A stretch of 64,000 bases of DNA from an uncultured Eggerthella sp. (GTDB lineage: Bacteria > Actinomycetota > Coriobacteriia > Coriobacteriales > Eggerthellaceae). The notes beneath the pieces were generated by a model that made no database searches, had not been told where the DNA came from, and saw nothing but the letters and a program-made list of their open reading frames with translations. This document shows, one piece after another, positions 15,270 through 23,987 of this stretch. The stretch spans positions 124,001 to 188,000 of the forward strand of contig URBX01000001.1 in the NCBI GenBank assembly GCA_900546175.1. Direction: 5' to 3'. The position numbers were made by a program, and so were the translations under genes. Numbering within the stretch: position 1 is the first letter of the stretch; each line of letters starts with the position of its first letter.

Positions 15270-16427
15270 TTACGAATGAGCAGCAATGGTTGCTTGATGA
15301 TCTTCGTATGTCTTGTCGAAATAATAGTCAACAGTTCCTGAGCTATTTGGCCAGAAAGAGAAGAAGTAATACTCGTCGAAGCCCTCAGCAGGAGAACATG
15401 CTGCTTTTAGCGCTTCAATACTTGGACTTGCTATTGGAGATGGGCATAATCCCTTATGAACGCGTGTGTTATAAGGACTGTCGGTTGTCCAGTCATACCC
15501 TTCAACATCTCCACCAAGTTCATAAGCAGTTGTAGCATCGCTTCCTAGCAATCCGTAAGCAGGAGCACCTTCGGTATTAAGACGATTATAGAAAACAGCA
15601 GAAACGCGCGCATAGGTATCAACGGTTCCCTCTTTTTCGATAATGGAAGCAAGAATCAAAGCCTGATATTGGCTTAATCCCTGAGACTCCGCATAGGAAT
15701 AATCAAGAACAGATGTCTCTTTTTTATACTGGTTAAGCATCTGACGAACTACATCGTCGGCAGAATAGCCCAACACTACTTCATATGTTTTAGGGAATAA
15801 GAATCCTTCTAGCGAACCTTGGTAAGCATCAGAAACAAACGGGAATTCATCAACAAATTGTGATGCGTTGTGAGCTGCAGAACTAAATTGTTCTGAGGTA
15901 ATAGATCCAGCATAAGCTTCCTCTACAAGAGGAGCAATGGTGTTTATCGTAGCACCCTCAGGAACAACCAGTTTAATACCAGTGGATTGTGGACCTGCAA
16001 CTAAAGTCTCAACTACCTGTTCGTAAGACATGCCACCAGAAAAGAGATAAATGCCTGGCTTTAAGCTTGAAGCAGCATTCTTTGATTTAACCGTGTTAAC
16101 AAAATCTTTTTTGTTGTCAATTACGCCCTTGTCGTACAAAACATCACTGATTGAATCAGTTGTTGAACCGTTTTCGATTTCAACACGAACCGATTCACCT
16201 TCCGACAAGAGTTTTTCGTTATGGCCGCCACCTGCACAATTAAACAAAGAAATGCCAATAACCGCTAAAAGAACCACAATTAGAGCACCTAAAACAAAGG
16301 GTGCTTTAGAGCGTTTAGGACGAATTGCAGAAGTGTCATACCTACTAAACTCTCGCGCACCGCGCGCATGAACGGCACGAGAACGATGATTTGCATGTTT
16401 TGAATAAGTAACATTCCTGCGATTCAT
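15270..16427 (-). CDS. mltG: Endolytic murein transglycosylase MltG
   Basis: Cleaves nascent glycan strands at the cytoplasmic membrane, setting strand length. 385 residues. Basic cytoplasmic N-terminus (1-45), one transmembrane helix (about 46-66, FVLGALIVVLLAVIGISLFNC), a LysM-like domain, then the YceG catalytic domain with the Glu-containing motif LASIIEKEGTV and the C-terminal YNTRVHKGLCPSPIASPSIEAL. A Cys follows the helix but it is not a lipobox at the N-terminus. Next to ruvX, as in many genomes. Confidence 0.95.
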   Translation of the reverse strand: MNRRNVTYSKHANHRSRAVHARGAREFSRYDTSAIRPKRSKAPFVLGALIVVLLAVIGISLFNCAGGGHNEKLLSEGESVRVEIENGSTTDSISDVLYDKGVIDNKKDFVNTVKSKNAASSLKPGIYLFSGGMSYEQVVETLVAGPQSTGIKLVVPEGATINTIAPLVEEAYAGSITSEQFSSAAHNASQFVDEFPFVSDAYQGSLEGFLFPKTYEVVLGYSADDVVRQMLNQYKKETSVLDYSYAESQGLSQYQALILASIIEKEGTVDTYARVSAVFYNRLNTEGAPAYGLLGSDATTAYELGGDVEGYDWTTDSPYNTRVHKGLCPSPIASPSIEALKAACSPAEGFDEYYFFSFWPNSSGTVDYYFDKTYEDHQATIAAHS

Positions 16428-16445
16428 AACTATTTCCTTAAGGCG

Positions 16446-16868
16446 TTAATTACTAGAACGATTTTTCTTATCAATATATGACTGGAGGAAAAGAGAAGCA
16501 GCTATCATATCGACTTTACCCCTCATGTCTTTTTCGGAAAGACCCTTCTCTCTCAGCATTCGCTTTGCTTCTTTTGAACTAAGACGTTCATCAGAAAAGG
16601 CTAAGGGAAGATTGACCCTTTGCGCGATTGCTTCCGCCTTCTGTTTAATTTTTTCTGCCTGAGCTCCTCGCTCCCCACTCATTGAAAGAGGCAAACCGCA
16701 AACGAGAGCTTCCGGTTCCCAATCTTCAATTACCCGACGAAAAGAAGGAGCGTTTTGCTCAACTTCACGAGTTGGAAGAACGCACACAGGGCTTGCAATA
16801 GTCTCAGCGGGATCGCATATTGCAATCCCGCATCGAACATCACCAATATCAAGAGCTAAAATACGCAC
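16446..16868 (-). CDS. ruvX: Putative pre-16S rRNA nuclease (YqgF/RuvX)
   Basis: RNase H-fold protein that processes the 16S rRNA 5' end. 140 residues. LALDIGDVRCGIAICD (catalytic Asp), VCGLPLSMSGERGAQA, FSDERLSSKEAKRML and C-terminal KVDMIAASLFLQSYID. GTG start directly after the alaS stop region (11-base gap). Acidic catalytic residues are all present. Confidence 0.93.
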   Translation of the reverse strand: MRILALDIGDVRCGIAICDPAETIASPVCVLPTREVEQNAPSFRRVIEDWEPEALVCGLPLSMSGERGAQAEKIKQKAEAIAQRVNLPLAFSDERLSSKEAKRMLREKGLSEKDMRGKVDMIAASLFLQSYIDKKNRSSN

Positions 16869-16879
16869 AGCACTCCAGA

Positions 16880-19516
16880 TTATACTAAGAGGTCTTTGGC
16901 AGCTTGGAGCGCAGCATCAATACCGCCGGCATCCTTACCACCAGCTTGAGCCATGGTTGGCTTTCCGCCGCCGCCACCTTTAATATGAGAAGAAATAGAC
17001 TTGATTATCTGACCTGCATTAAAGCCCGCATCAACCGCTTCCTGAGATCCAGCTGCCATAAGAAGTGGTTTATCTTGCTTTGTTGCAGCCAAAACACACG
17101 CACCTGGCGCCTCAAGACGCGTAGAGAGAATATCCCACGCATTGCGCATTAAGCCAGCATCACTTTCGCCCATACTTGCAATGATTAATGGATAGCCTCC
17201 CTGAGCAGTAACGACCTTATCTAACAAGGCATTTACTCCATCAGATGCTGCCTTTTCCTGGTTCTTCTTCGCTTGCGCAGCATATTCTTTCAACTGCTTT
17301 TGTACACCCTCAACACGTTGGCTTACTTCAAACATTTTGCAATGGAGGCTTTTTGATGCAGCATTCAATTCGTCTTCCAGTTTTTGGAGATATTCAAGTG
17401 CTGCGTAACTTGTTACCGCTTCAATACGACGCAAGTTAGCACCAACAGAAGCTTCTGAGACAATCTTTACCAAACCAATCTCAGCAGTATTTGCAACATG
17501 GCAACCACCGCAAAGTTCTGCGGAAAAATCGCCTGCTTTAACTACGCGAACAACCTCACCATATTTTTCGCCAAACAAAGCAGTAATACCCTGATTACGC
17601 GCTTCATTAAGTGAGGTTTCAAAAATGGAAGTTTGAATTGCTTCCATGATTTTATCGTTTGCAAGAGCCTCAACCTGTTTAATCTGCTCTGGCGTCATAG
17701 CTTCAAAGTGAGTAAAGTCGAAGCGAAGGCGATCAGGACCAACATAGGAACCTGCCTGCTTTACATGCGAACCTAGCACTTCGCGAAGAGCAGCATGAAG
17801 CAAGTGAGTGCAAGTATGATTGCGCTGAATCATAGCGCGACGTTTTGCATCAACTACTGCACTAACCTGTGCACCAAGAACAACGGTTCCTTCTAAAACT
17901 TTTACATGATGAACGTGAAGTCCTTTTTCAGGAGCGGTTGTATCAGTTACTTCAGCTTTGAAATCTGCGCCCGAGATAAAACCGGTGTCTCCTACCTCAC
18001 CACCCATCTCTGCATAGAAAGAAGTGGTATCAAGAATAATATCTCCTTCTTCTCCTGAAGGAATTTGAGATACTGATTCACCTTTTGAAACGAGTGCTAC
18101 CACGTTTGATTCAATAGCAAGATTTTCATATCCAACAAAGGAAGTTGCACCCTGTTCTTTAAGAATGTCTGCGTAAACACCGCCATAGGTGCTCCATGCA
18201 GCTTCTGCATCCTTGGTGTTTGCGGCGCGTGCACGATTACGCTGTTCTTCCATGCAAGCTGCAAACTCTTCTTCGTCAACAGAAATACCCTGTTCCTCGC
18301 AAATTTCCTTAGTTACTTCAACAGGAAAACCATAGGTGTCGTGAAGAATAAATGCCTTTTGACCAGACAAAACCGTACCTTCAAGCTCTTTTAGAGCTTC
18401 ATCAAGGAAGGTTTGGCCCTGACGAAGAGTTGCACCAAAGCGTTCTTCTTCAGAAAGAACAACACGCTTGATAAGATCCAAATTCTCAATAACTTCAGGA
18501 TATACCTCACCCATAAGTGCAACAATTTTATCAATGTAATGAGAAAGGAATGCTCCCTCAATACCAATTGAATGGCCCTTCATAACAGCACGGCGAAGCA
18601 AACGACGAAGAACATAGCCACGTCCTTCATTGGAAGGCAAAATACCATCCGCAATCATAAATACAACCGCACGACTATGGTCAGCCATAATGCGTAAGCA
18701 AAGATCAGTCTTTGGATCCTGGCCATATTCTGAATGAGACAAACCTTCTCCGACACGGATAAGATCACGCAAAACGTCGGTATCGTAATTATTGGTTACA
18801 CCCTGCATAATTGCCGCGATACGCTCAAGGCCCATGCCAGTATCAATATTCTTTTTTGGCAAAGGAACAAGAGAGCCGTCTTCCTGGCCATCATACTGAG
18901 TAAATACACAGTTCCAGTACTCCAAGAATCGGTCACAATCGCATCCAGGAGCACAATCAGGGCTACCGCATCCAACTTCTGGACCCTGATCGAAGTAAAG
19001 TTCGGAACATGGGCCACAAGGACCAGTAGGTCCAGCGCGCCAGAAGTTGTCATCTTCGCCTAATTTTGAAATATGACTCTCTGGAACGCCTAGCTTCTTC
19101 CAAATCTCAATGGTTTCTTCGTCATTCTCAAAAACAGTAAAATACAATTTTTCTGCAGGGAGTTCCAAAACTTGAGTAGAAAACTCGTAAGCCCACGCGC
19201 ACATCTCTTCTTTGAAATACTCACCAAAAGAGAAATTTCCAAGCATCTCAAAGAAGCTTAAGTGACGTCCGGTTGTACCAATAATATCGATATCGTTGGT
19301 ACGAACGCATTTTTGCACAGTTGTGGTACCGATATATGGTTTTTCTAATTGCTTCTGCTGAAGGAAGTATGGCTTGAATTGAACCATTCCTGCACTTGTC
19401 AAAAGCAAGGAAGGATCATCTGGAATAAGAGAGGATGAAGGCATACGCTTGCATCCTTTTTCTTCAAAGAAGCTCAAATACTTTTCGCGGATTTCCGCAG
19501 TAGTCATATATTTCAT
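16880..19516 (-). CDS. alaS: Alanyl-tRNA synthetase
   Basis: Charges tRNA-Ala; the only tRNA in the window is tRNA-Ala. 878 residues. Class II catalytic core (1-455) with SFFEMLGNFSFGEYFKEE (motif 2) and GRGYVLRRLLRRA (motif 3), editing domain with HTCTHLLH and the zinc Cys/His CGGCH (about 660), and the C-Ala domain with the glycine-rich KGGGGGKP. No T-box leader is seen; it is inside an operon, 52 bases after the AI-2E gene. Confidence 0.98.
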   Translation of the reverse strand: MKYMTTAEIREKYLSFFEEKGCKRMPSSSLIPDDPSLLLTSAGMVQFKPYFLQQKQLEKPYIGTTTVQKCVRTNDIDIIGTTGRHLSFFEMLGNFSFGEYFKEEMCAWAYEFSTQVLELPAEKLYFTVFENDEETIEIWKKLGVPESHISKLGEDDNFWRAGPTGPCGPCSELYFDQGPEVGCGSPDCAPGCDCDRFLEYWNCVFTQYDGQEDGSLVPLPKKNIDTGMGLERIAAIMQGVTNNYDTDVLRDLIRVGEGLSHSEYGQDPKTDLCLRIMADHSRAVVFMIADGILPSNEGRGYVLRRLLRRAVMKGHSIGIEGAFLSHYIDKIVALMGEVYPEVIENLDLIKRVVLSEEERFGATLRQGQTFLDEALKELEGTVLSGQKAFILHDTYGFPVEVTKEICEEQGISVDEEEFAACMEEQRNRARAANTKDAEAAWSTYGGVYADILKEQGATSFVGYENLAIESNVVALVSKGESVSQIPSGEEGDIILDTTSFYAEMGGEVGDTGFISGADFKAEVTDTTAPEKGLHVHHVKVLEGTVVLGAQVSAVVDAKRRAMIQRNHTCTHLLHAALREVLGSHVKQAGSYVGPDRLRFDFTHFEAMTPEQIKQVEALANDKIMEAIQTSIFETSLNEARNQGITALFGEKYGEVVRVVKAGDFSAELCGGCHVANTAEIGLVKIVSEASVGANLRRIEAVTSYAALEYLQKLEDELNAASKSLHCKMFEVSQRVEGVQKQLKEYAAQAKKNQEKAASDGVNALLDKVVTAQGGYPLIIASMGESDAGLMRNAWDILSTRLEAPGACVLAATKQDKPLLMAAGSQEAVDAGFNAGQIIKSISSHIKGGGGGKPTMAQAGGKDAGGIDAALQAAKDLLV

Positions 19517-19568
19517 ACATATCCTTTGTTAATCAAAAACAAATGTTTTTTGCCGAAGATATACTATA

Positions 19569-20846
19569 TCAATTCTTTTTATGTTTCGCTGCAATAGATT
19601 CTATATCTATCGGTGTAAATCTTCCCGTTGCATACGCAGTTGCGTCGGAAACAGGATCGACCTGTTCTTGATCAGAATTACCCTTAAAGAAGACACCATC
19701 TTCAGAAATAATCTTTCGTCCTGTTTTCTTTTCAAAGTAAAAGACGAAGAACGATTTCACCGCAGCAATTACTGGTACAGAAACTAACGCGCCCACTAAA
19801 GCGCCAATCATTCCATTAACCGCAGCACCTAGGGCAGAGCCTGTTACTAAAGCAAGAATTACCAATGCAGGATGAACATCAATTGAATCACCCATGATCT
19901 TTGGCGAAATAAAGGTATAGACAATTTGCTGAACAATAACGGTATAAACTACCGCAATAATTGCAATCATAGGGCTTGAAAGAAGACCAACAATTGCCGC
20001 CATGCCGCCACCAAACCAGGCGCCAACTACCGGAATAATATTAAACAAACCAGTAATTACCCCTAATGCAAAAGCATCAGGAATGCCCATAAGGGCAAAA
20101 CCAACACCGCAGGAAACACCAATAATCAAGCATTGGATACCTGTTGCCTTGATATAACCACCAATAACTTTCGTGCCAACCAAAGAAAAGAAATCAATTT
20201 CATCTTGATGCTTTGGCCCAACAAGTCTTCTTGCTTCCCTACCTAATGCAGGCAACTCCATAAGAATCCAGAAAGCAACAACTAATGCAAAACCAATAGT
20301 CACAAACGCATTAACAACACCGGTTCCTACCGAAATAACATTAGTAGCACTTGCCTGAGCAAAGCTAGAAACGGCAGTCATAGCCGAATTGAGAATCTCG
20401 TTAACCGTCTCATTGATGTTTAAATCCTGTAGCAAATGAGCATACTGCGCATACAACTCATTAAACCATTCACGAAAACGGTCTAAATACACAGGAATGT
20501 TAGACAGTAAGCTTGAAAACTGATCGTTAAAGCCAATCATTGGCGAAAAAAGCATATAGCCAATAAAAATTATAAAAAGGAACAAAATAACGTAACTAAT
20601 AGCCGTAGCGGTAACGCGTTTTATTCCTTTTGATTCTAAAAAATTAACAAGAGGGCGAAGAATAAAGATAATTATGACAGTCCAAAGTAAAATGCCTACT
20701 GGCAATGCCAATATGTTAAGCATCTGAGCGGCAAAATATATTATTACCCCTAAAACAACAATGAATGAGACGAAGTATAACCTACGTCTCATTCGAAGTG
20801 TCTTGAGGCTCAAATCTGACTCATAGTTTTCGTTCGAGCTCATCAA
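19569..20846 (-). CDS. AI-2E family transporter (YdiK/PerM-like permease)
   Basis: 425 residues, about eight hydrophobic helices, with the family's internal duplication: an N-terminal pair (LYFVSFIVVLGVIIYFAAQM), a soluble helical region (about 100-165), then a C-terminal membrane block with FNIIPVVGAWFGGGMAAIVGL and GDSIDVHPALVILALVTGSALGAAVNGMIGALVGALVSVPV. These are AI-2E/UPF0118 signatures. Actual substrate is unknown; members export AI-2 or act as ion antiporters. A polar C-terminal tail of about 60 residues. Confidence 0.88.
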   Translation of the reverse strand: MMSSNENYESDLSLKTLRMRRRLYFVSFIVVLGVIIYFAAQMLNILALPVGILLWTVIIIFILRPLVNFLESKGIKRVTATAISYVILFLFIIFIGYMLFSPMIGFNDQFSSLLSNIPVYLDRFREWFNELYAQYAHLLQDLNINETVNEILNSAMTAVSSFAQASATNVISVGTGVVNAFVTIGFALVVAFWILMELPALGREARRLVGPKHQDEIDFFSLVGTKVIGGYIKATGIQCLIIGVSCGVGFALMGIPDAFALGVITGLFNIIPVVGAWFGGGMAAIVGLLSSPMIAIIAVVYTVIVQQIVYTFISPKIMGDSIDVHPALVILALVTGSALGAAVNGMIGALVGALVSVPVIAAVKSFFVFYFEKKTGRKIISEDGVFFKGNSDQEQVDPVSDATAYATGRFTPIDIESIAAKHKKN

Positions 20847-20886
20847 AAATCTTTCTCTTTAAGAAAATCTTTCTCTTTAAGATAAA

Positions 20887-21498
20887 TTATTTGGTGTCCT
20901 TATCTATGGTACCAAGTACAGCTTTCTTCAAATTCACAGAAGCGCGACTCGTTTCAGCATGTTTTGCATCACGCTCAGCGTTAGATGCTTCTTTTTCTGC
21001 TTTACGATCTTCAGTGCGGGATTGATATGCAGCTACCCTATCACTAACGGAAACTAAACCATCGTCAACTGCATTAAAAATCATTCCCTTAGTGCCTGCA
21101 GCATTCTTCTTTGGAGAAACTTTATCACGAATCTTACGAGATACGTTTCCAACGAAGTCTACAGGAACTGAAGCTGCGGTATCAATAGATTCGGAAGCTT
21201 TAGCCAAGTTACCAGTAATAACGTTAACGTCTTCCATAACCTGATCAACACGCATAATCTCAAGATTAGCTGCATCAATGGTAAGAATAATGCGATCCAT
21301 CATTGGGTTAGCTTTCTTGAGAAGTGGCTGTGCTTTTTCAGTGATGCTCTTGATGTCAGTAAGCATTGGATTAACTTTTTCCATCACTCTATCAATAGTA
21401 ACAACCATTGATACAAGGAAATAAGCCATTGCTACACAGGCAATTGCACCGCCGCAGCACAACACAAAGATTCCGATAGGAATCAAAAAGTCGAACAT
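20887..21498 (-). CDS. DUF948-type membrane-anchored helical protein
   Basis: 203 residues. One N-terminal transmembrane helix (about 6-34, IPIGIFVLCCGGAIACVAMAYF), then long amphipathic helices with repeated VMEKVNPMLTDIK / LLKKANPMMDRI / VMEDVNVITGNL segments typical of DUF948 (YtxG-like). The C-terminal 50 residues are charged (KAEKEASNAERDAKHAE). Role unknown; usually near cell-wall or stress genes. Lies between rarA and the permease. Confidence 0.75.
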   Translation of the reverse strand: MFDFLIPIGIFVLCCGGAIACVAMAYFLVSMVVTIDRVMEKVNPMLTDIKSITEKAQPLLKKANPMMDRIILTIDAANLEIMRVDQVMEDVNVITGNLAKASESIDTAASVPVDFVGNVSRKIRDKVSPKKNAAGTKGMIFNAVDDGLVSVSDRVAAYQSRTEDRKAEKEASNAERDAKHAETSRASVNLKKAVLGTIDKDTK

Positions 21499-21541
21499 AC
21501 TACCACCCTCCTTTTCCTTGAGAACAATATTACCACTAATA

Positions 21542-22840
21542 CTATCGTATATCCCTACGAGTTACATCGAATCTATAGGATTCCCACCCACGTTCACCTG
21601 GTGTAAAGAAACAACCACGCTCTAAACCCTCAGGTAAATACTGCTGAGAAACATGTCCGGTTGGATATGCGTGAGGATAGAGATATTCACCATATTCTTC
21701 TGAACCTGGCCTGTGCCTATCACGTAAATGATTAGGAACTGCTCGCAGAGGACCGTTCGACACTTCGCGCAATGCCTTATCAATTCCTTCGTAAGCAGAA
21801 TTCGATTTTGGCGCAAGTGCCATATATACCGCTGCTTGAGCTAAATTAATGCGGCATTCAGGATATCCAATTACTTCGCAAGCCTTAAAACATGCTTCCG
21901 CAATAAGAAGTGCGTTTGGATCCGCATTACCAATATCTTCAGAAGCTGCGATAAAAATCCTTCGCGCAATGAATTTTGGATCTTCTCCCCCTTTAATCAT
22001 ACGCGCAAGCCAATAGAGGGTTGCATCAGGATCTGAACCACGCATTGATTTGATAAAAGCAGAGATTACGTCATAATGCATATCTTTATTCTTATCATAG
22101 GGAAGCACGCGCTGAGGAATAGCTTTTTCAACCATCTCTTCAGTAATAGTTGAAGCATTTTCAGCTAACGCCAAATCTGCCGAAAGCGAAAGGGTGTTTA
22201 AAGCGCTTCGAGCATCTCCGCCTGATAAAAGAACAATCTTTTCAAGCGCTTTTTCATCAAGCGAATAGGCACCCTTAAGACCTCTTTGGTCTTCTAAGGC
22301 ACGAAAGAGAACGGATTTTATATCTTCATCGGTCAACCTGTGCAGTTCAACAATGCGTGATCGAGAATTGAGAGCAGAATTCACCTCAAAGAACGGGTTT
22401 TCAGTTGTGGCGCCAACAAGAATGACTATTCCATCTTCAACAGCATGAAGAAGCGCATCTTGTTGCGCCCTATTGAAGCGGTGAATTTCATCAATAAACA
22501 AAATGGTGCGCAATCCCCTATTAAGAAGACGCTTTTCAGCTTCATTTATCTCTTTACGAAGATCTGAAACAGTACCGCCAATAGCAGAGACCTCAACAAA
22601 ATACGCGTGGGTAGTTTTGGCAATTACATGAGCAATTGAAGTTTTGCCCGTACCAGCAGGACCAAAAAGAATAACCGAGGAAAGCGTGTCGTTTTCGATT
22701 GCCGTTCTCAGCCAGGTGCCTGGACCTAGCGCTTCGGTTTGACCAACGATTTCGTCGAGAGCTTCTGGACGCATCCGTACCGCAAGAGGAGCATTTTTCT
22801 TTCTTTGAGCCGATTCAATTTCCGTGAATAAAGTATCCAT
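21542..22840 (-). CDS. rarA: Replication-associated recombination protein A (RarA/MgsA, AAA ATPase)
   Basis: Clamp-loader-like ATPase acting at stalled forks. 432 residues. MRPEALDEIVGQ, Walker A GPAGTGKTSIAHVIA (about 57-71), Walker B LFIDEIHRFNRAQQDALL, sensor 1 GATTENPFFEVNSAL with Arg finger SRSRI, then the tetramerisation domain with MHYDVISAFIKSMRGSDPDA and MALAPKSNSAY. First gene of the long operon, with a promoter upstream. 6S-like RNA is divergently adjacent. Confidence 0.96.
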   Translation of the reverse strand: MDTLFTEIESAQRKKNAPLAVRMRPEALDEIVGQTEALGPGTWLRTAIENDTLSSVILFGPAGTGKTSIAHVIAKTTHAYFVEVSAIGGTVSDLRKEINEAEKRLLNRGLRTILFIDEIHRFNRAQQDALLHAVEDGIVILVGATTENPFFEVNSALNSRSRIVELHRLTDEDIKSVLFRALEDQRGLKGAYSLDEKALEKIVLLSGGDARSALNTLSLSADLALAENASTITEEMVEKAIPQRVLPYDKNKDMHYDVISAFIKSMRGSDPDATLYWLARMIKGGEDPKFIARRIFIAASEDIGNADPNALLIAEACFKACEVIGYPECRINLAQAAVYMALAPKSNSAYEGIDKALREVSNGPLRAVPNHLRDRHRPGSEEYGEYLYPHAYPTGHVSQQYLPEGLERGCFFTPGERGWESYRFDVTRRDIR

Positions 22841-22893
22841 AGTTCTCTATCATTTCTCAACTAGCTGCATTGTTTACGCCATGAAGCATTTTC

Positions 22894-22921
22894 ACTATAT
22901 ATCATGACAAGTGGGTTACAA
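22894..22921 (-). promoter_or_regulatory. Promoter of the rarA-efp gene run
   Basis: Minus-strand TTGTAA (22916-22921) and TATAGT (22894-22899) with a 16-base spacer, about 55 bases before the rarA start. Five of six consensus bases in the -10. Confidence 0.55.
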
Positions 22922-23002
22922 AATGCTTTGTTTCGTTTTAAAAAATCCTTAAACTTCGCAATAACCAGGCATGTCAAGACTTTAAAAAAAATAATGTCTT
23001 CT

Positions 23003-23008
23003 TATACT
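23003..23008 (+). promoter_or_regulatory. -10 element of the 6S-like RNA
   Basis: TATACT on the plus strand, six to seven bases ahead of the predicted RNA 5' end. The A-rich stretch upstream lacks a clear -35. Confidence 0.45.
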
Positions 23009-23013
23009 AATAA

Positions 23014-23178
23014 GTAGCTACTCCTGTGTTGCGGTGGACCGATGACTATTAATAGGGAGCTCAAGATTGTTTGCGAAATAGGGATTCATATCTGTTGATA
23101 TGAAAGCTAGGAAACAGACTGCGGGCACCCACCTTGATTCTAGGTGGGGTTCACTCTATTAGCGGGAGTAGTTTTTTT
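23014..23178 (+). ncRNA. ssrS: 6S RNA (RNA polymerase holoenzyme inhibitor)
   Basis: The 457-base gap between rarA and nrdG holds a self-closing RNA of about 160 nt. The ends pair (CTACTCCTG near 23018 with CGGGAGTAG ending 23171) and a seven-T run follows, forming a terminator from the terminal helix. The 3' part has a strong CCCACCT/AGGTGGG hairpin preceded by GGGCA and followed by GGTTCA, as in Gram-positive 6S RNAs; the middle is a long imperfect helix with a large unpaired region. From memory, Bacillus also has a 6S gene near rarA (yrvN). The rest of the gap (22922-23002 and 23179-23297) shows nothing else. Confidence 0.7.
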
Positions 23179-23297
23179 GGTCTAAGACACCCTTTCAAAA
23201 AAGCTTTTTTAAACTTCTTCTATACCATTGCTCTTATCGAAAACGCAAAAAGCTTCACTTGTAAATAGCTCTTCTCACAAAAAAGCCTCTTATCTAG

Positions 23298-23831
23298 CTA
23301 CCACGATGATGGTTTTTGGAAGTCTAACTCTTCGCTCTCCCATAAAACAATTTTTCCCGTATCGCGCGTTTTTGCCAGATCAATTATGCGCTGATTAGAA
23401 GAACCCTTCCATTTAAGATCGTAAGAGTTAAGAGCTTTAACAAAGGGACCATCAATAAGCACATCACAACACGCTAAAAGTTCCGGAGCTAACGGATCTG
23501 GATTTCCTGCCATTAAGTCTTCATATAAATAGCCCGAATAAATCCAAATGTTATAGCCCTTTTCTTTAAGAAGCTTAGCAAGTTCAAGACATGCTTCACA
23601 TTGCTCGAAAGGCTCTCCTCCAGAAAGCGTTACACCCTGTGCTAATTTGTTATCAAGAATTTCCTGGAAAATACTCTCAATGCTTTGAAGGTATCCACCC
23701 TGGGAAGGCTGCGATTCGGGGTTATGACAACCTTCACAATGATGAGTGCAACCTTGTACAAACACCGAAAAACGCAAACCGGGACCGTCTACTATAGAAT
23801 CGCTTGCAGTGCCATACATTCTCAACTGCAC
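23298..23831 (-). CDS. nrdG: Anaerobic ribonucleotide reductase activating protein
   Basis: Radical SAM enzyme that makes the glycyl radical on NrdD. 177 residues. VQGCTHHCEGCHNPE carries the CxxxCxxC [4Fe-4S] ligands (about 29-36); GVTLSGGEPFEQ is the SAM-binding GGE motif; IWIYSGYLYED and DVLIDGPF are typical of NrdG. Pyruvate formate-lyase activase is longer and excluded by size. It follows nrdD but a strong hairpin lies between them. Confidence 0.95.
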   Translation of the reverse strand: MQLRMYGTASDSIVDGPGLRFSVFVQGCTHHCEGCHNPESQPSQGGYLQSIESIFQEILDNKLAQGVTLSGGEPFEQCEACLELAKLLKEKGYNIWIYSGYLYEDLMAGNPDPLAPELLACCDVLIDGPFVKALNSYDLKWKGSSNQRIIDLAKTRDTGKIVLWESEELDFQKPSSW

Positions 23832-23930
23832 AACAAACCCCTCTTCTATCTAAATTGAGCGCCTTAGCAAATAAAGCTACTCTTCAAATTCTTTACTGTT
23901 TTCTTTCAGACAACTCGCACACAACACACA

Positions 23931-23967
23931 AAAACGTCGCTAGAGAGACACCATGCTCTCTAGCGAC
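23931..23967 (-). terminator. Strong hairpin terminator between nrdD and nrdG
   Basis: Perfect 12-base stem (GTCGCTAGAGAG / CTCTCTAGCGAC) with an eight-base loop, then GTTTTTGTG on the minus strand. It lies 20 bases after the nrdD stop and 100 bases before nrdG, so nrdG expression must rely on read-through or on its own promoter. Confidence 0.75.
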
Positions 23968-23987
23968 GCATCTATACCAGAATAAAA

